Both the position numbers and the translations under genes were made by a program. The notes under the pieces were generated by a model that did not search any database, was not told the DNA's origin, and was given only the letters and a program-made list of their open reading frames with translations. Below are positions 1 to 8,315 of a stretch of 64,000 nucleotides of DNA, piece by piece; position 1 is the first letter of the stretch; each line of letters starts with the position of its first letter. The stretch comes from Luteibacter aegosomaticola (lineage in GTDB: Bacteria > Pseudomonadota > Gammaproteobacteria > Xanthomonadales > Rhodanobacteraceae): the NCBI RefSeq assembly GCF_023078475.1, contig NZ_CP095741.1:1054001-1118000 (forward strand), in the 5' to 3' direction.

Positions 1-728
1 ACATTGATCGTCGGCACGCGCATGGCGAAACCATCGAGCTTGCCGTTGAGCTCCGGCAGCACCAGGCCCACCGCGGCGGCGGCGCCGGTCTTGGTCGGGA
101 TCTGGCTGTGCGTGGCGCTACGGGCGCGGCGCAGGTCGGAGTGGTAGACGTCCGTCAGCACCTGGTCGTTGGTGTAGGCATGGATCGTGGTCATCAGACC
201 ATGGACGATGCCGACCTTCTCGTGGAGCACCTTGGCCAGCGGGGCCAGGCAGTTGGTGGTGCACGAGGCGTTGGAGATGACCTGCAGGCCCGAGTGCAGC
301 TTGTCGTCGTTGACGCCGATGACGAACGTGCCATCCACGTCCTTGTCGCCCGGGGCCGAGATGATCACCTTCTTGGCGCCGCCGGCGATATGCGCGCTGG
401 CCTTGGCCTTGGAGGTGAAGAAGCCGGTGCACTCCAGGACCACGTCGACGCCATGCTCGCCCCAGGGCAGCTTGGCCGGGTCGCGCTCGGCGAACACCTT
501 GATGCGGTCGCCGTTGACGATCAGGTCGCCGCCGTCCACCGACACTTCGCCCGGGAACCGGCCGTGGGCCGTGTCGTACTGGGTCAGGTGCGCGTTGGTC
601 TCGGCATCGCCGAGATCGTTGATCGCGACGATCTGGATATCCTGGCCATTCTTCTTCGACTCATACAGCGATCGCAGGACATTGCGACCGATACGACCGT
701 AACCGTTGATGGCGACCTTGATGGTCAT
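1..728 (-). CDS. gap: Glyceraldehyde-3-phosphate dehydrogenase, C-terminus beyond left edge
   Basis: Catalyses oxidative phosphorylation of glyceraldehyde-3-phosphate to 1,3-bisphosphoglycerate with NAD in cytosolic glycolysis. Translation from the ATG at 728 starts [19 protein letters not shown], the NAD-binding Rossmann motif, and continues with the catalytic stretch SNASCTTNC, whose nucleophilic Cys is about residue 156. About 242 codons are present; the family is about 335 residues long, so roughly the last 90 lie beyond the left edge. The frame is open to the edge, so this is truncation by the window and not a pseudogene. It is transcribed away from the divergent nuclease gene, with about 170 bp between them that must hold both promoters. 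Seen: motifs. Known: family function. Confidence 0.97.
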   Translation of the reverse strand, partial: MTIKVAINGYGRIGRNVLRSLYESKKNGQDIQIVAINDLGDAETNAHLTQYDTAHGRFPGEVSVDGGDLIVNGDRIKVFAERDPAKLPWGEHGVDVVLECTGFFTSKAKASAHIAGGAKKVIISAPGDKDVDGTFVIGVNDDKLHSGLQVISNASCTTNCLAPLAKVLHEKVGIVHGLMTTIHAYTNDQVLTDVYHSDLRRARSATHSQIPTKTGAAAAVGLVLPELNGKLDGFAMRVPTIN

Positions 729-901
729 GTGCAGCCTCCGGGTGGGAATTGCGGATGAGGTGAGGGCTAGGGGCCTAAACCTCCATGGTAACGGAAGGTC
801 GCAGGGCCCTGCTTGCTGCAATGCCGCGATTTGTCATTCGTGCCTCAGCCCGGGTGTGGCACACTTGGCCGTTGGCCCGCCCCGGAAACGTTTACTGTCC
901 C

Positions 902-1726
902 ATGAAGACGCCCCATAAGCGCCGCACCATCGCCACCCTCGTGGCCCTGTCCCTCACCGCCATGGCCGGTACGGCCGGTGCCTGGGGCGATATTGGCCAC
1001 CGTATCGTCGCTGACCTGGCCTGGCGCCAGCTCGACCCGTCGGCCAAGGCCGAGGTGGAGCGCCTGCTGAAGGCGGATGGGGACGATTCCCTCCCGGACA
1101 TCGCCAGCTGGCCGGACCGCCTGCGCGACAACCCGGAGACCCGGGATCTGGGCAAGGCCACCGGCCCGCTGCATTACGCCGACTTCCACGACCCCAAGTG
1201 CCACTACAACCCGCCGGTGGATTGCGCCGACGGCAAGTGCGTGATCGGCGGCCTGGAAAAGTACGTCGCCATCCTGGGAGACCGGCACAAGTCCAACGCC
1301 GAGCGTGCCGAAGCGCTGAAGTTCGTCGTCCACTTCGTGGGTGACGTGCACCAGCCGCTCCACGCCGGTAACCGCGACGACAAGGGTGGCAACGAATACC
1401 AGGTGCAGTTCGACGGCAAGGGCACCAACCTGCACAGCGTGTGGGATTCCAAGCTGCTTTACACCAGCAACCTCAAGTGGGACGCCTACGCCGACAAGCT
1501 GGCCGCCGAAGGCCCGGTGACCCTGCCCAAGCCCATCGCGCCGCTGGATAACCCGTACGCCCAGTGGGCGGAGGAATCCTGCCAGGTCGTCGCCCAGCCG
1601 GGCTTCTACCCCGATAACCACAAGGTCGACGACGCCTACGTCGCGAAGAACCTGCCGACCGCCGAGCTGCGCCTTCGCGAAGCCGGCAAGCGCCTGGCCG
1701 ACCTGCTGAACAAGACGCTGGACTGA
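902..1726 (+). CDS. Secreted S1/P1-type zinc nuclease
   Basis: Predicted exported single-strand-specific nuclease of the S1/P1 family, 274 residues. The N-terminus is a signal peptide (charged start, hydrophobic core, AGA cleavage site near residue 27), leaving Trp28 as mature residue 1; in P1 nuclease the N-terminal Trp itself binds zinc. The other expected trinuclear-zinc ligands are visible: His33, Asp72, His91, His144, Asp148, His154, His178 and Asp182, in motifs such as VHFVGDVHQPLH. An in-frame start exists further upstream, but the ATG at 902 directly precedes a proper signal peptide, so I chose it. Likely scavenges extracellular DNA or RNA for phosphate and nucleosides. It lies alone between gap and pyk. 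Confidence 0.93.
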   Translation: MKTPHKRRTIATLVALSLTAMAGTAGAWGDIGHRIVADLAWRQLDPSAKAEVERLLKADGDDSLPDIASWPDRLRDNPETRDLGKATGPLHYADFHDPKCHYNPPVDCADGKCVIGGLEKYVAILGDRHKSNAERAEALKFVVHFVGDVHQPLHAGNRDDKGGNEYQVQFDGKGTNLHSVWDSKLLYTSNLKWDAYADKLAAEGPVTLPKPIAPLDNPYAQWAEESCQVVAQPGFYPDNHKVDDAYVAKNLPTAELRLREAGKRLADLLNKTLD

Positions 1727-1775
1727 TCCCCAGCGCTCGTCCCCCTTTCGAGAACACAGACCAAGGTAGAGAGAG

Positions 1776-3245
1776 ATGACCGAAATCCAGGTACGCCGCA
1801 CCAAGATCGTTGCCACCCTCGGCCCCGCCACCGACGCGCCGGGCATGCTCGAGAAGATCCTGGAGGAGGGCGTGGATATCGTTCGCCTGAACCTTTCCCA
1901 CGGTACGCCGGATGACCACCGTGCCCGCGCTAACGCCGTGCGCGCCGCCGCGCTGGCCGTCGGCCGCGAAGTTGGCATCCTCGCCGACCTGCAGGGCCCG
2001 AAGATCCGCATCGAGAAGTTCGTCGATGGCCCGATCGACCTCCTGCCGGGCGACAGCTTCGTGCTCGATTGCCGCCCGGATGCGCCGGATGGCAACCACA
2101 CACGCGTGGGCGTGAGCTACTACGACCTGCCGAAGGACGTGGTCGCCGGCGACATCCTGCTGCTCGACGATGGCCTGGTGGCGCTCTCCGTGATCGACGT
2201 GGCGGGCAGCGAGATCCACACCCGCGTGGTCATCGGCGGCCGCCTCTCGAACCGCAAGGGCCTCAACCGCCAGGGCGGTGGCCTCAGCGTGTCGGCCCTG
2301 TCCGATAAGGACAAGAACGACATCAAGCTGGCGGCTGAAATGGGCGCCGACTTCCTCGCCGTCTCGTTCGTCCGTACGGCCGAAGACCTGCACGAAGCCC
2401 GCCGCCTGCTCCGCGAAGCCGGTGGCGATGCCGCCATCGTCTCGAAGATCGAGCGCGCGGACGCGATCCCGGTCCTCGGCGAAATCATCGACGCCTCCGA
2501 CGTCGTGATGGTGGCTCGTGGCGACCTCGGCGTGGAAATCGGCGATGCCGAGCTGCCGGGCCTGCAGAAGAAGATCATTCGCGAGTCGGTCATGCGCAAC
2601 CGCTCGGTGATCACCGCGACGCAGATGCTGCAGTCGATGGTGCGCGCACCGATCCCGACCCGCGCCGAAGTGCTCGACGTGGCTAACGCCGTCATCGACG
2701 GTACCGATGCCGTGATGCTCTCGGAAGAAAGCGCCGCGGGCGCCCACCCGGATAAGGCCGTGGCCGCCATGCGCCGCATCTGCCTGGGTGCCGAGCGTCA
2801 GTTCGAGCCGCGTGACGACCTGCGTCCGAACGCCGCCACGCTCGATCGCACCGATCAGGCGATTGCCCTGGCCGCCATGCAGCTGGCCTCGCAGGTCGGC
2901 GTTCGCGCCATCGTGTCGCTGACCGAATCGGGCGCCACCGCCCAGTGGCTGTCCCGTTACCGTTTCGCCGTGCCCATCTACGCGATGAGCCCGTCCGACG
3001 TCGCCCGCCGCCGCATGCTCATGCTGCGCGACGTGCAGCCGGTGGCCTTCGAAACCGGCAACCTCGATCCGGCACACACGGCGCGCGCGGCGCTCCAGCA
3101 CCTCTTCTCGCTGGGCAAGCTGGCCAAGGGCGATCGCGTGGTCCTGACCCACGGTGACCATATCGGCCGCCACGGCGGTACCAACACGCTGAAGCTGCTG
3201 GTGATCGGCGACGACGGCATCCCGGATAGCCTGCGCGACCTGTAA
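1776..3245 (+). CDS. pyk: Pyruvate kinase
   Basis: Transfers phosphate from phosphoenolpyruvate to ADP, the last step of glycolysis. The 489-residue protein has the family motifs in order: RRTKIVATLGPAT at the N-terminus, RLNLSHG, ADLQGPKIRIEKF, the B-domain, VSKIERADAI, the metal-binding segment VMVARGDLGVEI, and DAVMLSEESAAG. Length is normal for bacterial PykA. The ATG at 1776 is preceded by a purine-rich GTAGAGAGAG that can serve as ribosome binding site. A REP-like hairpin lies 8 bp after the stop. Sits in a neighbourhood of glycolytic genes (gap, fba, tkt, pgk) that are on mixed strands and so are not one operon. Confidence 0.97.
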   Translation: MTEIQVRRTKIVATLGPATDAPGMLEKILEEGVDIVRLNLSHGTPDDHRARANAVRAAALAVGREVGILADLQGPKIRIEKFVDGPIDLLPGDSFVLDCRPDAPDGNHTRVGVSYYDLPKDVVAGDILLLDDGLVALSVIDVAGSEIHTRVVIGGRLSNRKGLNRQGGGLSVSALSDKDKNDIKLAAEMGADFLAVSFVRTAEDLHEARRLLREAGGDAAIVSKIERADAIPVLGEIIDASDVVMVARGDLGVEIGDAELPGLQKKIIRESVMRNRSVITATQMLQSMVRAPIPTRAEVLDVANAVIDGTDAVMLSEESAAGAHPDKAVAAMRRICLGAERQFEPRDDLRPNAATLDRTDQAIALAAMQLASQVGVRAIVSLTESGATAQWLSRYRFAVPIYAMSPSDVARRRMLMLRDVQPVAFETGNLDPAHTARAALQHLFSLGKLAKGDRVVLTHGDHIGRHGGTNTLKLLVIGDDGIPDSLRDL

Positions 3246-3253
3246 TCGCTCTT

Positions 3254-3281
3254 GTAGGAGCGCGCGCAAGCGCGCTCCTAC
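3254..3281. repeat. REP-like hairpin, single unit
   Basis: Perfect 12-bp inverted repeat (GTAGGAGCGCGC and its complement) with a GCAA tetraloop, between the converging pyk and ugd genes and followed by a short T-rich stretch. It shares the core GTAGGAGCG with three other elements in the window (about 6431, 17651 and 20184). May also act as a terminator for pyk. Confidence 0.8.
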
Positions 3282-3288
3282 CGTTTTG

Positions 3289-4632
3289 TTAGTGCTTGCC
3301 GGCCAGGCTGCGGCCGCGGCCGATGCCGTAGTAGGCCAGGCCGGCTTCTTCGACGGCTGCCGGGTCGTACAGGTTGCGGCCATCGAAGATCACCGGCGTG
3401 CTGAGCAGCGATTTCACGCGGGCAAAATCGGGGCTGCGGAACGCCTTCCACTCCGTGACGATCACCAGCGCATCGGCACCTTCCAGTGCTTCATAAGGGC
3501 GGCCGACGAGGGCGAGGTCAGGGCGGTCACCGTAGATGCGGTGCGTCTCCTCCGCTGCTTCCGGGTCGAAGGCGCGGACCTTGGCACCGGCATCCCACAG
3601 CTGTTCCATCAGGCGGCGGCTCGACGCTTCGCGCATGTCATCCGTATTTGGCTTGAACGCCAGGCCCCAGACGGCAACGGTCAGGCCCTTCAGCTTTCCG
3701 TCGAAATGCTTCGACAGCAACGCGAAAAGGCGCGATTTCTGCGCATCGTTCACCGCTTCGACCGAGTTCAGCAGCTTGGCGTCATAGCCGACGGCGTGCG
3801 CCGTGCGAGCCAGTGCCTGCACATCCTTGGGGAAGCATGAGCCGCCGTACCCGGCACCCGGGTAAATGAAGTGGTAGCCAATGCGCGGATCCGCGCCGAT
3901 GCCCTGGCGAACCAGCTCCACATCGGCGCCTACGTGTTCGGCGATGTTGGCGATCTCGTTCATGAAGCTGATCTTCGTCGCCAGCATCGCATTGGCGGCG
4001 TACTTGGTGAGCTCCGCCGAGCGCTCATCCATCACCACCATGCGGTCGTGGTTGCGGTTGAACGGTGCGTAGAGCTTGCGCAGCACACCGATGGCACGCT
4101 GGCTGGACGCGCCTACGATGATGCGATCCGGGCGCATGCAATCCTCGACGGCATCGCCTTCCTTCAGGAATTCGGGATTGGAAACGATATCGAAGGGCAC
4201 GTCGACACCACGGGCCTGGAGGCGTTCCGCCACGGCCGCCCGGACCCGGTCAGCCGTGCCGACGGGGACGGTCGATTTGTTGACGACCACCGTATAGCGA
4301 TCGATGTGGTCGCCGATGGTGCGTGCCACCGCCAATACATACTGGAGATCGGCGCTGCCATCTTCATCCGGCGGAGTGCCCACCGCGATGAACACGATAT
4401 CGGCATGGGCGATGGCCGGTGCGGCATCCGTCGTGAAATCGAGGCGGCCGTCGGCATGATTCCTGAGGACCATGGGCTCCAGGCCCGGCTCGTAGATGGG
4501 AATCTCGCCCTTCGTCAGGCGCTCGACCTTGCCGGCGTCGACATCGACGCACACGACGTGGTTACCCATTTCCGCCAGGCAGGTGCCGGTGACGAGGCCG
4601 ACGTAGCCGGTGCCGAAGATCGTGACTTTCAT
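3289..4632 (-). CDS. ugd: UDP-glucose 6-dehydrogenase
   Basis: Oxidises UDP-glucose to UDP-glucuronate with two NAD molecules, a precursor for acidic exopolysaccharide or lipid A modification. The 447-residue protein opens with the Rossmann motif [16 protein letters not shown] and contains the active-site segment [13 protein letters not shown] with the catalytic Cys, plus [21 protein letters not shown] chose the ATG at 4632 because it opens the Rossmann fold and is preceded by AAGGA at a 5-base distance; an in-frame start 13 codons upstream would add an unusual tail. Stands apart from the main polysaccharide loci but probably feeds them. Divergent from the TonB-like gene downstream, converging with pyk. 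Confidence 0.96.
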   Translation of the reverse strand: MKVTIFGTGYVGLVTGTCLAEMGNHVVCVDVDAGKVERLTKGEIPIYEPGLEPMVLRNHADGRLDFTTDAAPAIAHADIVFIAVGTPPDEDGSADLQYVLAVARTIGDHIDRYTVVVNKSTVPVGTADRVRAAVAERLQARGVDVPFDIVSNPEFLKEGDAVEDCMRPDRIIVGASSQRAIGVLRKLYAPFNRNHDRMVVMDERSAELTKYAANAMLATKISFMNEIANIAEHVGADVELVRQGIGADPRIGYHFIYPGAGYGGSCFPKDVQALARTAHAVGYDAKLLNSVEAVNDAQKSRLFALLSKHFDGKLKGLTVAVWGLAFKPNTDDMREASSRRLMEQLWDAGAKVRAFDPEAAEETHRIYGDRPDLALVGRPYEALEGADALVIVTEWKAFRSPDFARVKSLLSTPVIFDGRNLYDPAAVEEAGLAYYGIGRGRSLAGKH

Positions 4633-4838
4633 GGAGGTCCTTGTACCTTTCGGCGGGTTCGCCGCAGCCATGGATTGTAGTCTGCCCGAGAGGGGCGGAG
4701 AACCGCGCGGGTGGCCCCCCGGGGTGCGCTAACGTCGCAGAGGGTCCGCTCATACAAAATCGGCCGCGCACGATTCCACACGCCCGGCTTACGTCCGTGG
4801 CGGTACACTCTTCGCCCTGGCAAACCCATGAGGACGTC

Positions 4839-5282
4839 ATGATCCGAACAGCCTTCCACGCCGGCGCCATCGCCGCCGCCGTCCTCCTCCTCGCCGCCGG
4901 CCCCGCCGCGGCGCAGACCACCCGCAAGGTCGCCCCCGACCGCCTGCCTTACTACTGGACGCTGACCAACACCTCGGTCAACGCCGATGTGCCGAACACG
5001 GGCAAGAATCTCGACCAGCCAGGTTGCGTCGCGGTCACCTACATGATCGGCTCGAACGGCCTGCCGCAGAACGTGGTGGCCGCCAAGACGTTGCCGCGGG
5101 GCGATCTCGCCCAGGTCGCCGTCAGCGCCGTGAAGGACTTCCGCTATGCCGCATCGGGCGTCAACCGCGCGCAGGAGCCCGTGGTGACCTATTACGTCGT
5201 GGGCTTCAACCTGCCGGAAGACCGCGCACGCAAAGACGCGATCCTCAAGCAGTGCGCCCTCCCGGGTTACCAGACCACTTGA
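4839..5282 (+). CDS. Small secreted protein with TonB C-terminal-like fold
   Basis: A 147-residue protein with a signal peptide (long Ala/Leu core, cleavage near AAAQ at about residue 26). The rest resembles the TonB_C / TonB-family domain: a central segment of the form VAVTYMIGSNGLPQNVVAAKTLP followed by AVKDFRYAAS, the usual pattern of a variable strand and a helix. It has no transmembrane anchor or proline-rich spanner, so it is not a complete TonB; a periplasmic TonB-domain protein is likely. The ATG at 4839 has GAGGA seven bases ahead. An upstream in-frame start would put the signal sequence internal, so I rejected it. Function unknown; family assignment is inference from the pattern. 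Confidence 0.7.
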   Translation: MIRTAFHAGAIAAAVLLLAAGPAAAQTTRKVAPDRLPYYWTLTNTSVNADVPNTGKNLDQPGCVAVTYMIGSNGLPQNVVAAKTLPRGDLAQVAVSAVKDFRYAASGVNRAQEPVVTYYVVGFNLPEDRARKDAILKQCALPGYQTT

Positions 5283-5316
5283 TCGGCTGACCGCGCCGCA
5301 CAACGCCTTTCCCGAG

Positions 5317-5331
5317 GTATAGCCCTATACT
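5317..5331. promoter_or_regulatory. Palindrome overlapping a possible -10 box upstream of fba
   Basis: GTATAG-CC-CTATAC is a perfect 6-bp inverted repeat with a 2-bp centre, about 70 bp before the fba start. Its right arm overlaps TATACT, a good match to a sigma-70 -10 box, but no convincing -35 box was found at the right distance. It could be an operator over the fba promoter or a chance palindrome. Confidence 0.3.
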
Positions 5332-5397
5332 TCGCCGGTTTTTTGCACTCGCCCCGCCGCAAGGCCTGGCAATACCACTACTTCCATTGGAGTTCCC

Positions 5398-6420
5398 ATG
5401 AGCATCGAAGACCTCGAACAGATCGCGCAGGCGATGGTCGCCCCGGGTAAGGGCATCATCGCCGTCGACGAATCCGCCACGACCATCAAGAAGCGCATCG
5501 AGGCCGTGGGCCTGGAGAACAACGAGGAAAACCGCCGCAAGTACCGCCAGCTGCTGCTGACGGCGCCGGGCCTGGGCGAATACATCTCCGGTGCCATCCT
5601 GTTCGACGAAACCATCCGCCAGAAGACCGACGATGGCCGCAGCATGGTCGAGGCCATGAATGCCGCCGGCATCCTGCCGGGCATCAAGGTGGACAAGGGC
5701 ACGCACCCGCTGGCCGGCTGCCCGGGCGAAGTGGTCACCGAGGGCCTCGATGGCTTGCGTGAGCGCCTGCAGGAGTACGCGAAGCTCGGCGCCAAGTTCG
5801 CCAAGTGGCGCGCGGTCATCAAGATCACCGACGACACGCCGACCTCCACCGCGGTGGAATCCAACACGCATGCCCTCGCGCGCTACGCGGCGCTTTGCCA
5901 GGAAGCCGGCCTCGTCCCGATGGTCGAGCCCGAAATCCTGATGGACGACAAGGACAGCGTGCAGGACCTGGACACGAGCTTCACCGTGCACAAGGAAGTC
6001 CTGCAGAGCCTGTTCGCGCAGCTCGAGCTGCACAACGTTGAGCTCAAGGCGCTGATCCTGAAGGTCAGCATGGTCATTCCGGGCAAGTACGCGCCGAAGG
6101 AAGACCAGGTCGACGCCGAAGACATCGCCAACGCGACGGTCAGCGTGTTCCAGTACGCCGTGCCGGCCGCCGTCGCGGGCATCGTGTTCCTTTCCGGTGG
6201 CCAGGGCGATCAGCAGGCGACCGAGAACCTCAACGAGATCAACAAGCTCGGCCCGCATCCCTGGCCGATCAGCTTCTCGTACGGCCGTGCGCTGGTCTCG
6301 GCCGCGCTGGAAACCTGGGCCAAGGACCAGAAGGGCAACTACGACGCGGCCCAGAAGACCGTGGTCGAGCGCGCGAAGGAAAACAGCCTCGCCGCCCAGG
6401 GCAGCTGGAAAAAGAAGTAA
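5398..6420 (+). CDS. fba: Class I fructose-bisphosphate aldolase
   Basis: Reversible cleavage of fructose-1,6-bisphosphate into dihydroxyacetone phosphate and glyceraldehyde-3-phosphate through a Schiff-base intermediate. The 340-residue protein is of the animal/plant-like class I type: it opens with IAQAMVAPGKGIIAVDES (Asp24), has FAKWRAVIKI with the second active-site lysine (Lys136), and LKALILKVSMV with the Schiff-base lysine near Lys222. Many gammaproteobacteria use the zinc class II enzyme instead; the class I form is usual in Xanthomonadales. A REPIN-like pair and a strong bidirectional terminator follow the stop. Confidence 0.96.
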   Translation: MSIEDLEQIAQAMVAPGKGIIAVDESATTIKKRIEAVGLENNEENRRKYRQLLLTAPGLGEYISGAILFDETIRQKTDDGRSMVEAMNAAGILPGIKVDKGTHPLAGCPGEVVTEGLDGLRERLQEYAKLGAKFAKWRAVIKITDDTPTSTAVESNTHALARYAALCQEAGLVPMVEPEILMDDKDSVQDLDTSFTVHKEVLQSLFAQLELHNVELKALILKVSMVIPGKYAPKEDQVDAEDIANATVSVFQYAVPAAVAGIVFLSGGQGDQQATENLNEINKLGPHPWPISFSYGRALVSAALETWAKDQKGNYDAAQKTVVERAKENSLAAQGSWKKK

Positions 6421-6430
6421 GCCCCGCTCT

Positions 6431-6500
6431 TGTAGGAGCGCGCTTGCGCGCGATTCACGGATGCGGCAAGCACCCAATCGCGCGCAAGCGCGCTCCTACA
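6431..6500. repeat. REPIN-like pair of inverted REP units
   Basis: Two exact 25-base inverted units (6431-6455 and 6476-6500), each beginning or ending in TGTAGGAGCG, separated by 20 bp. Each unit can also fold on its own through GCGCGCTTGCGCGC. The arrangement is that of a REPIN (two REP sequences in inverse orientation), known mobile repeats in Pseudomonas and related bacteria. It lies directly after fba. Confidence 0.85.
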
Positions 6501-6510
6501 GAAAGGCACA

Positions 6511-6544
6511 AAAAAACCGGGCGCCCTAGGGCGCCCGGTTTTTT
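6511..6544. terminator. Bidirectional rho-independent terminator
   Basis: Perfect 34-base palindrome: an A6 run, CCGGGCGCCC, TA at the centre, the complement and a T6 run. Serves both fba on the plus strand and the outer-membrane gene on the minus strand. Confidence 0.92.
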
Positions 6545-6573
6545 TACAGCTACGTACTCAACAACGTGCTTGC

Positions 6574-7158
6574 TTAGAAGCGGTACTCAGCCTGCACCGA
6601 CGTCATGTTGGTCGACAGGTTGAGGTTGTCCTTCTTCGCATCGTAGTGGTCGAAGTTCAGGCCCAGGCTCCAGTTGTTCGTGAAGTCGTAGCCGACGCCG
6701 ACGCCACCGTACCAGCTGGTCTTGTCGAGGTTGCTGCGGGTGATGTCATCGTTGCTGGTGCCGTGGCCCTTCCAGGCGTACAGGCCAGCGCGAGCGCTGA
6801 CATACCACTGCGGATCGATGTTGAACTTGCCGTTCACGCCGGCAGTCCAGCCGTGCAGCTCGGACTTGCGGCGATCCACCACGCGATTGTCATTGAAGAA
6901 ATTCTTCGCGTGGATATTGCCGAGGTCGTTGTAGCCCACCTCAACACCCAGCGCGGCCCACGGGGTCACGCCCCAGCGGTAACCGCCGTTGAGCGCGTAG
7001 CCGGTGTCATGACCGTCGTACTTGCCCTTGTCGACCGAGGTACGGCCAACGTTGCCATTCACGAACCAGCCTGCGGCCGGGTTCACGTCCTGCGCAAAGG
7101 CCGGGGCGGCAACGACGCCAGCGGCAACAAGGGCAAGGGCGATAAGGGTCTTCTTCAT
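6574..7158 (-). CDS. Outer-membrane beta-barrel protein, paralog 1
   Basis: A 194-residue small porin-like barrel. Residues 1-22 form a signal peptide (MKKTLIALALVAAG... PAFA cleaved before QD). The mature part alternates hydrophobic and polar residues in strand-like segments (GWFVNGNVGRT, YALNGGYRWG, WYVSARAGLY, WYGGVGVGYDF) and ends in Phe (EYRF), the C-terminal signature recognised by the BAM complex. Resembles the OmpA/OmpX-type eight-stranded barrel and perhaps the Ax21-like proteins of Xanthomonas; exact family uncertain. The ATG at 7158 has AGGAG eight bases upstream. Same strand as paralog 2, about 200 bp downstream of it, probably with its own promoter. Function may be adhesion or envelope integrity. 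Confidence 0.85.
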   Translation of the reverse strand: MKKTLIALALVAAGVVAAPAFAQDVNPAAGWFVNGNVGRTSVDKGKYDGHDTGYALNGGYRWGVTPWAALGVEVGYNDLGNIHAKNFFNDNRVVDRRKSELHGWTAGVNGKFNIDPQWYVSARAGLYAWKGHGTSNDDITRSNLDKTSWYGGVGVGYDFTNNWSLGLNFDHYDAKKDNLNLSTNMTSVQAEYRF

Positions 7159-7358
7159 GGTGGAACTCTCCTGCTTTTTATTTTTGTGGCACGGGCCGCA
7201 TGGGGGAATCGGCCTCGTGCTCCGCACGGCGGGGGTGTCGTGCTCGAATACCTAGATATGGCGCCTTCGGATAGATTCAATACCGATTAGTTCAGTATTA
7301 AGCCGAAGTTAAGTCTCGGCGCCCGGGGCACCGAGACTTGCCCGTTGAAGGGGGAGGC

Positions 7359-8087
7359 TTAGAAGCGGTATTCGCCGGCCAGCGAGAGCAGGCCCGTCGA
7401 GCGCTTCAGGTCCGGCTGCGTCGTGCCGGTGGTGTTGTCGACGATCTTGCCGGCATTGGCGTGGAAGTAGTCGTAGGTGACGCCGACGCCGAAGTGCTCG
7501 TTGATATCCCAACCGGTACCGATACCGGCGTACCAGCTGCCGCGGTTCGGGCGACCGCCGCTCGAGAAGCCAAGATCCTGGCCCACCGAGTTGTTGTAGC
7601 TGCGGCCATTGTCGTTGGCGCGGAAGTAACCGCCGTGCATGGTGATGTACCACTGCGGCACGAGGTTGAGCTTCATGTTGGCACCGAGCATCCAGCCGCG
7701 CAGCGCATCACGCTGGCTCTTCTGATCGACGTCCTGGCCGGATTCGAAGACGTTCTTGACCCGGTAGTTGCCGAGGTCGGTGTAGCCCGCTTCAAGGCCC
7801 ATGCCCAGATCCGGGCCGACCTTCCAGCGGTAACCGCCCAGCAGGCCGTAGCCGGTGCGACGGCCCTTTTCGCCGTGCAGGAAGTTGAAACCGTTGGTAT
7901 CGCTACCGAAACCGCCGGTGTCGCTGCCGTTGGTACGGCCGACGTTGGCGCCGATGAACCAGTTGCCGCTACCGACGGACTGGCTCGGCTGGTAGTTGCC
8001 GGAAACCGCGGTGTTGTCCTGTGCAAAGGCCGGAACGGCCGCAAACGAGACGCAAGAAACTGCAAGGGCAAGGATTGCCTTCTTCAT
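7359..8087 (-). CDS. Outer-membrane beta-barrel protein, paralog 2
   Basis: A 242-residue outer-membrane protein related to its downstream neighbour: the signal peptide (MKKAILALAVSCVSF... PAFA), the WFIGANVGRT and LLGGYRWKVG segments and the terminal GEYRF all align. It is longer, with glycine- and asparagine-rich loops such as TGGFGSDTNGFNF that are expected to be extracellular. A tandem duplication is the simplest explanation. The gene is divergent from tkt with about 230 bp between starts, enough for two promoters and a long leader. Confidence 0.85.
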   Translation of the reverse strand: MKKAILALAVSCVSFAAVPAFAQDNTAVSGNYQPSQSVGSGNWFIGANVGRTNGSDTGGFGSDTNGFNFLHGEKGRRTGYGLLGGYRWKVGPDLGMGLEAGYTDLGNYRVKNVFESGQDVDQKSQRDALRGWMLGANMKLNLVPQWYITMHGGYFRANDNGRSYNNSVGQDLGFSSGGRPNRGSWYAGIGTGWDINEHFGVGVTYDYFHANAGKIVDNTTGTTQPDLKRSTGLLSLAGEYRF

Positions 8088-8315
8088 GGGAGTGTTCCTC
8101 TTATTTTCGGGGCGGGCGACCGACCACGGGGAAGTGGGGGATGTCGGTTGCCTTGGTCCATTAGAGCGATCCGAACCTGAAGAGATTCAAAAATCGAAGC
8201 CAAAAGATTAAGGCGGGGTTAACTTCGCGGCTGCGGCATGAACGTCCACGACAACGTGATACGCGATAGGCGACAATGGGCGCTTTCACCCGCCCTTGTG
8301 AACTGGAGAACGCCG

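Noticed and set aside
1..728. Frameshifted or decayed gap gene
   Set aside because: The frame is continuous from its ATG to the window edge with all motifs intact; it is only cut by the window.
845..3383. Long minus-strand frames opposite the nuclease and pyk genes
   Set aside because: Arg/His/Gly-rich translations without domains, produced by GC-biased codons of the genuine plus-strand genes.
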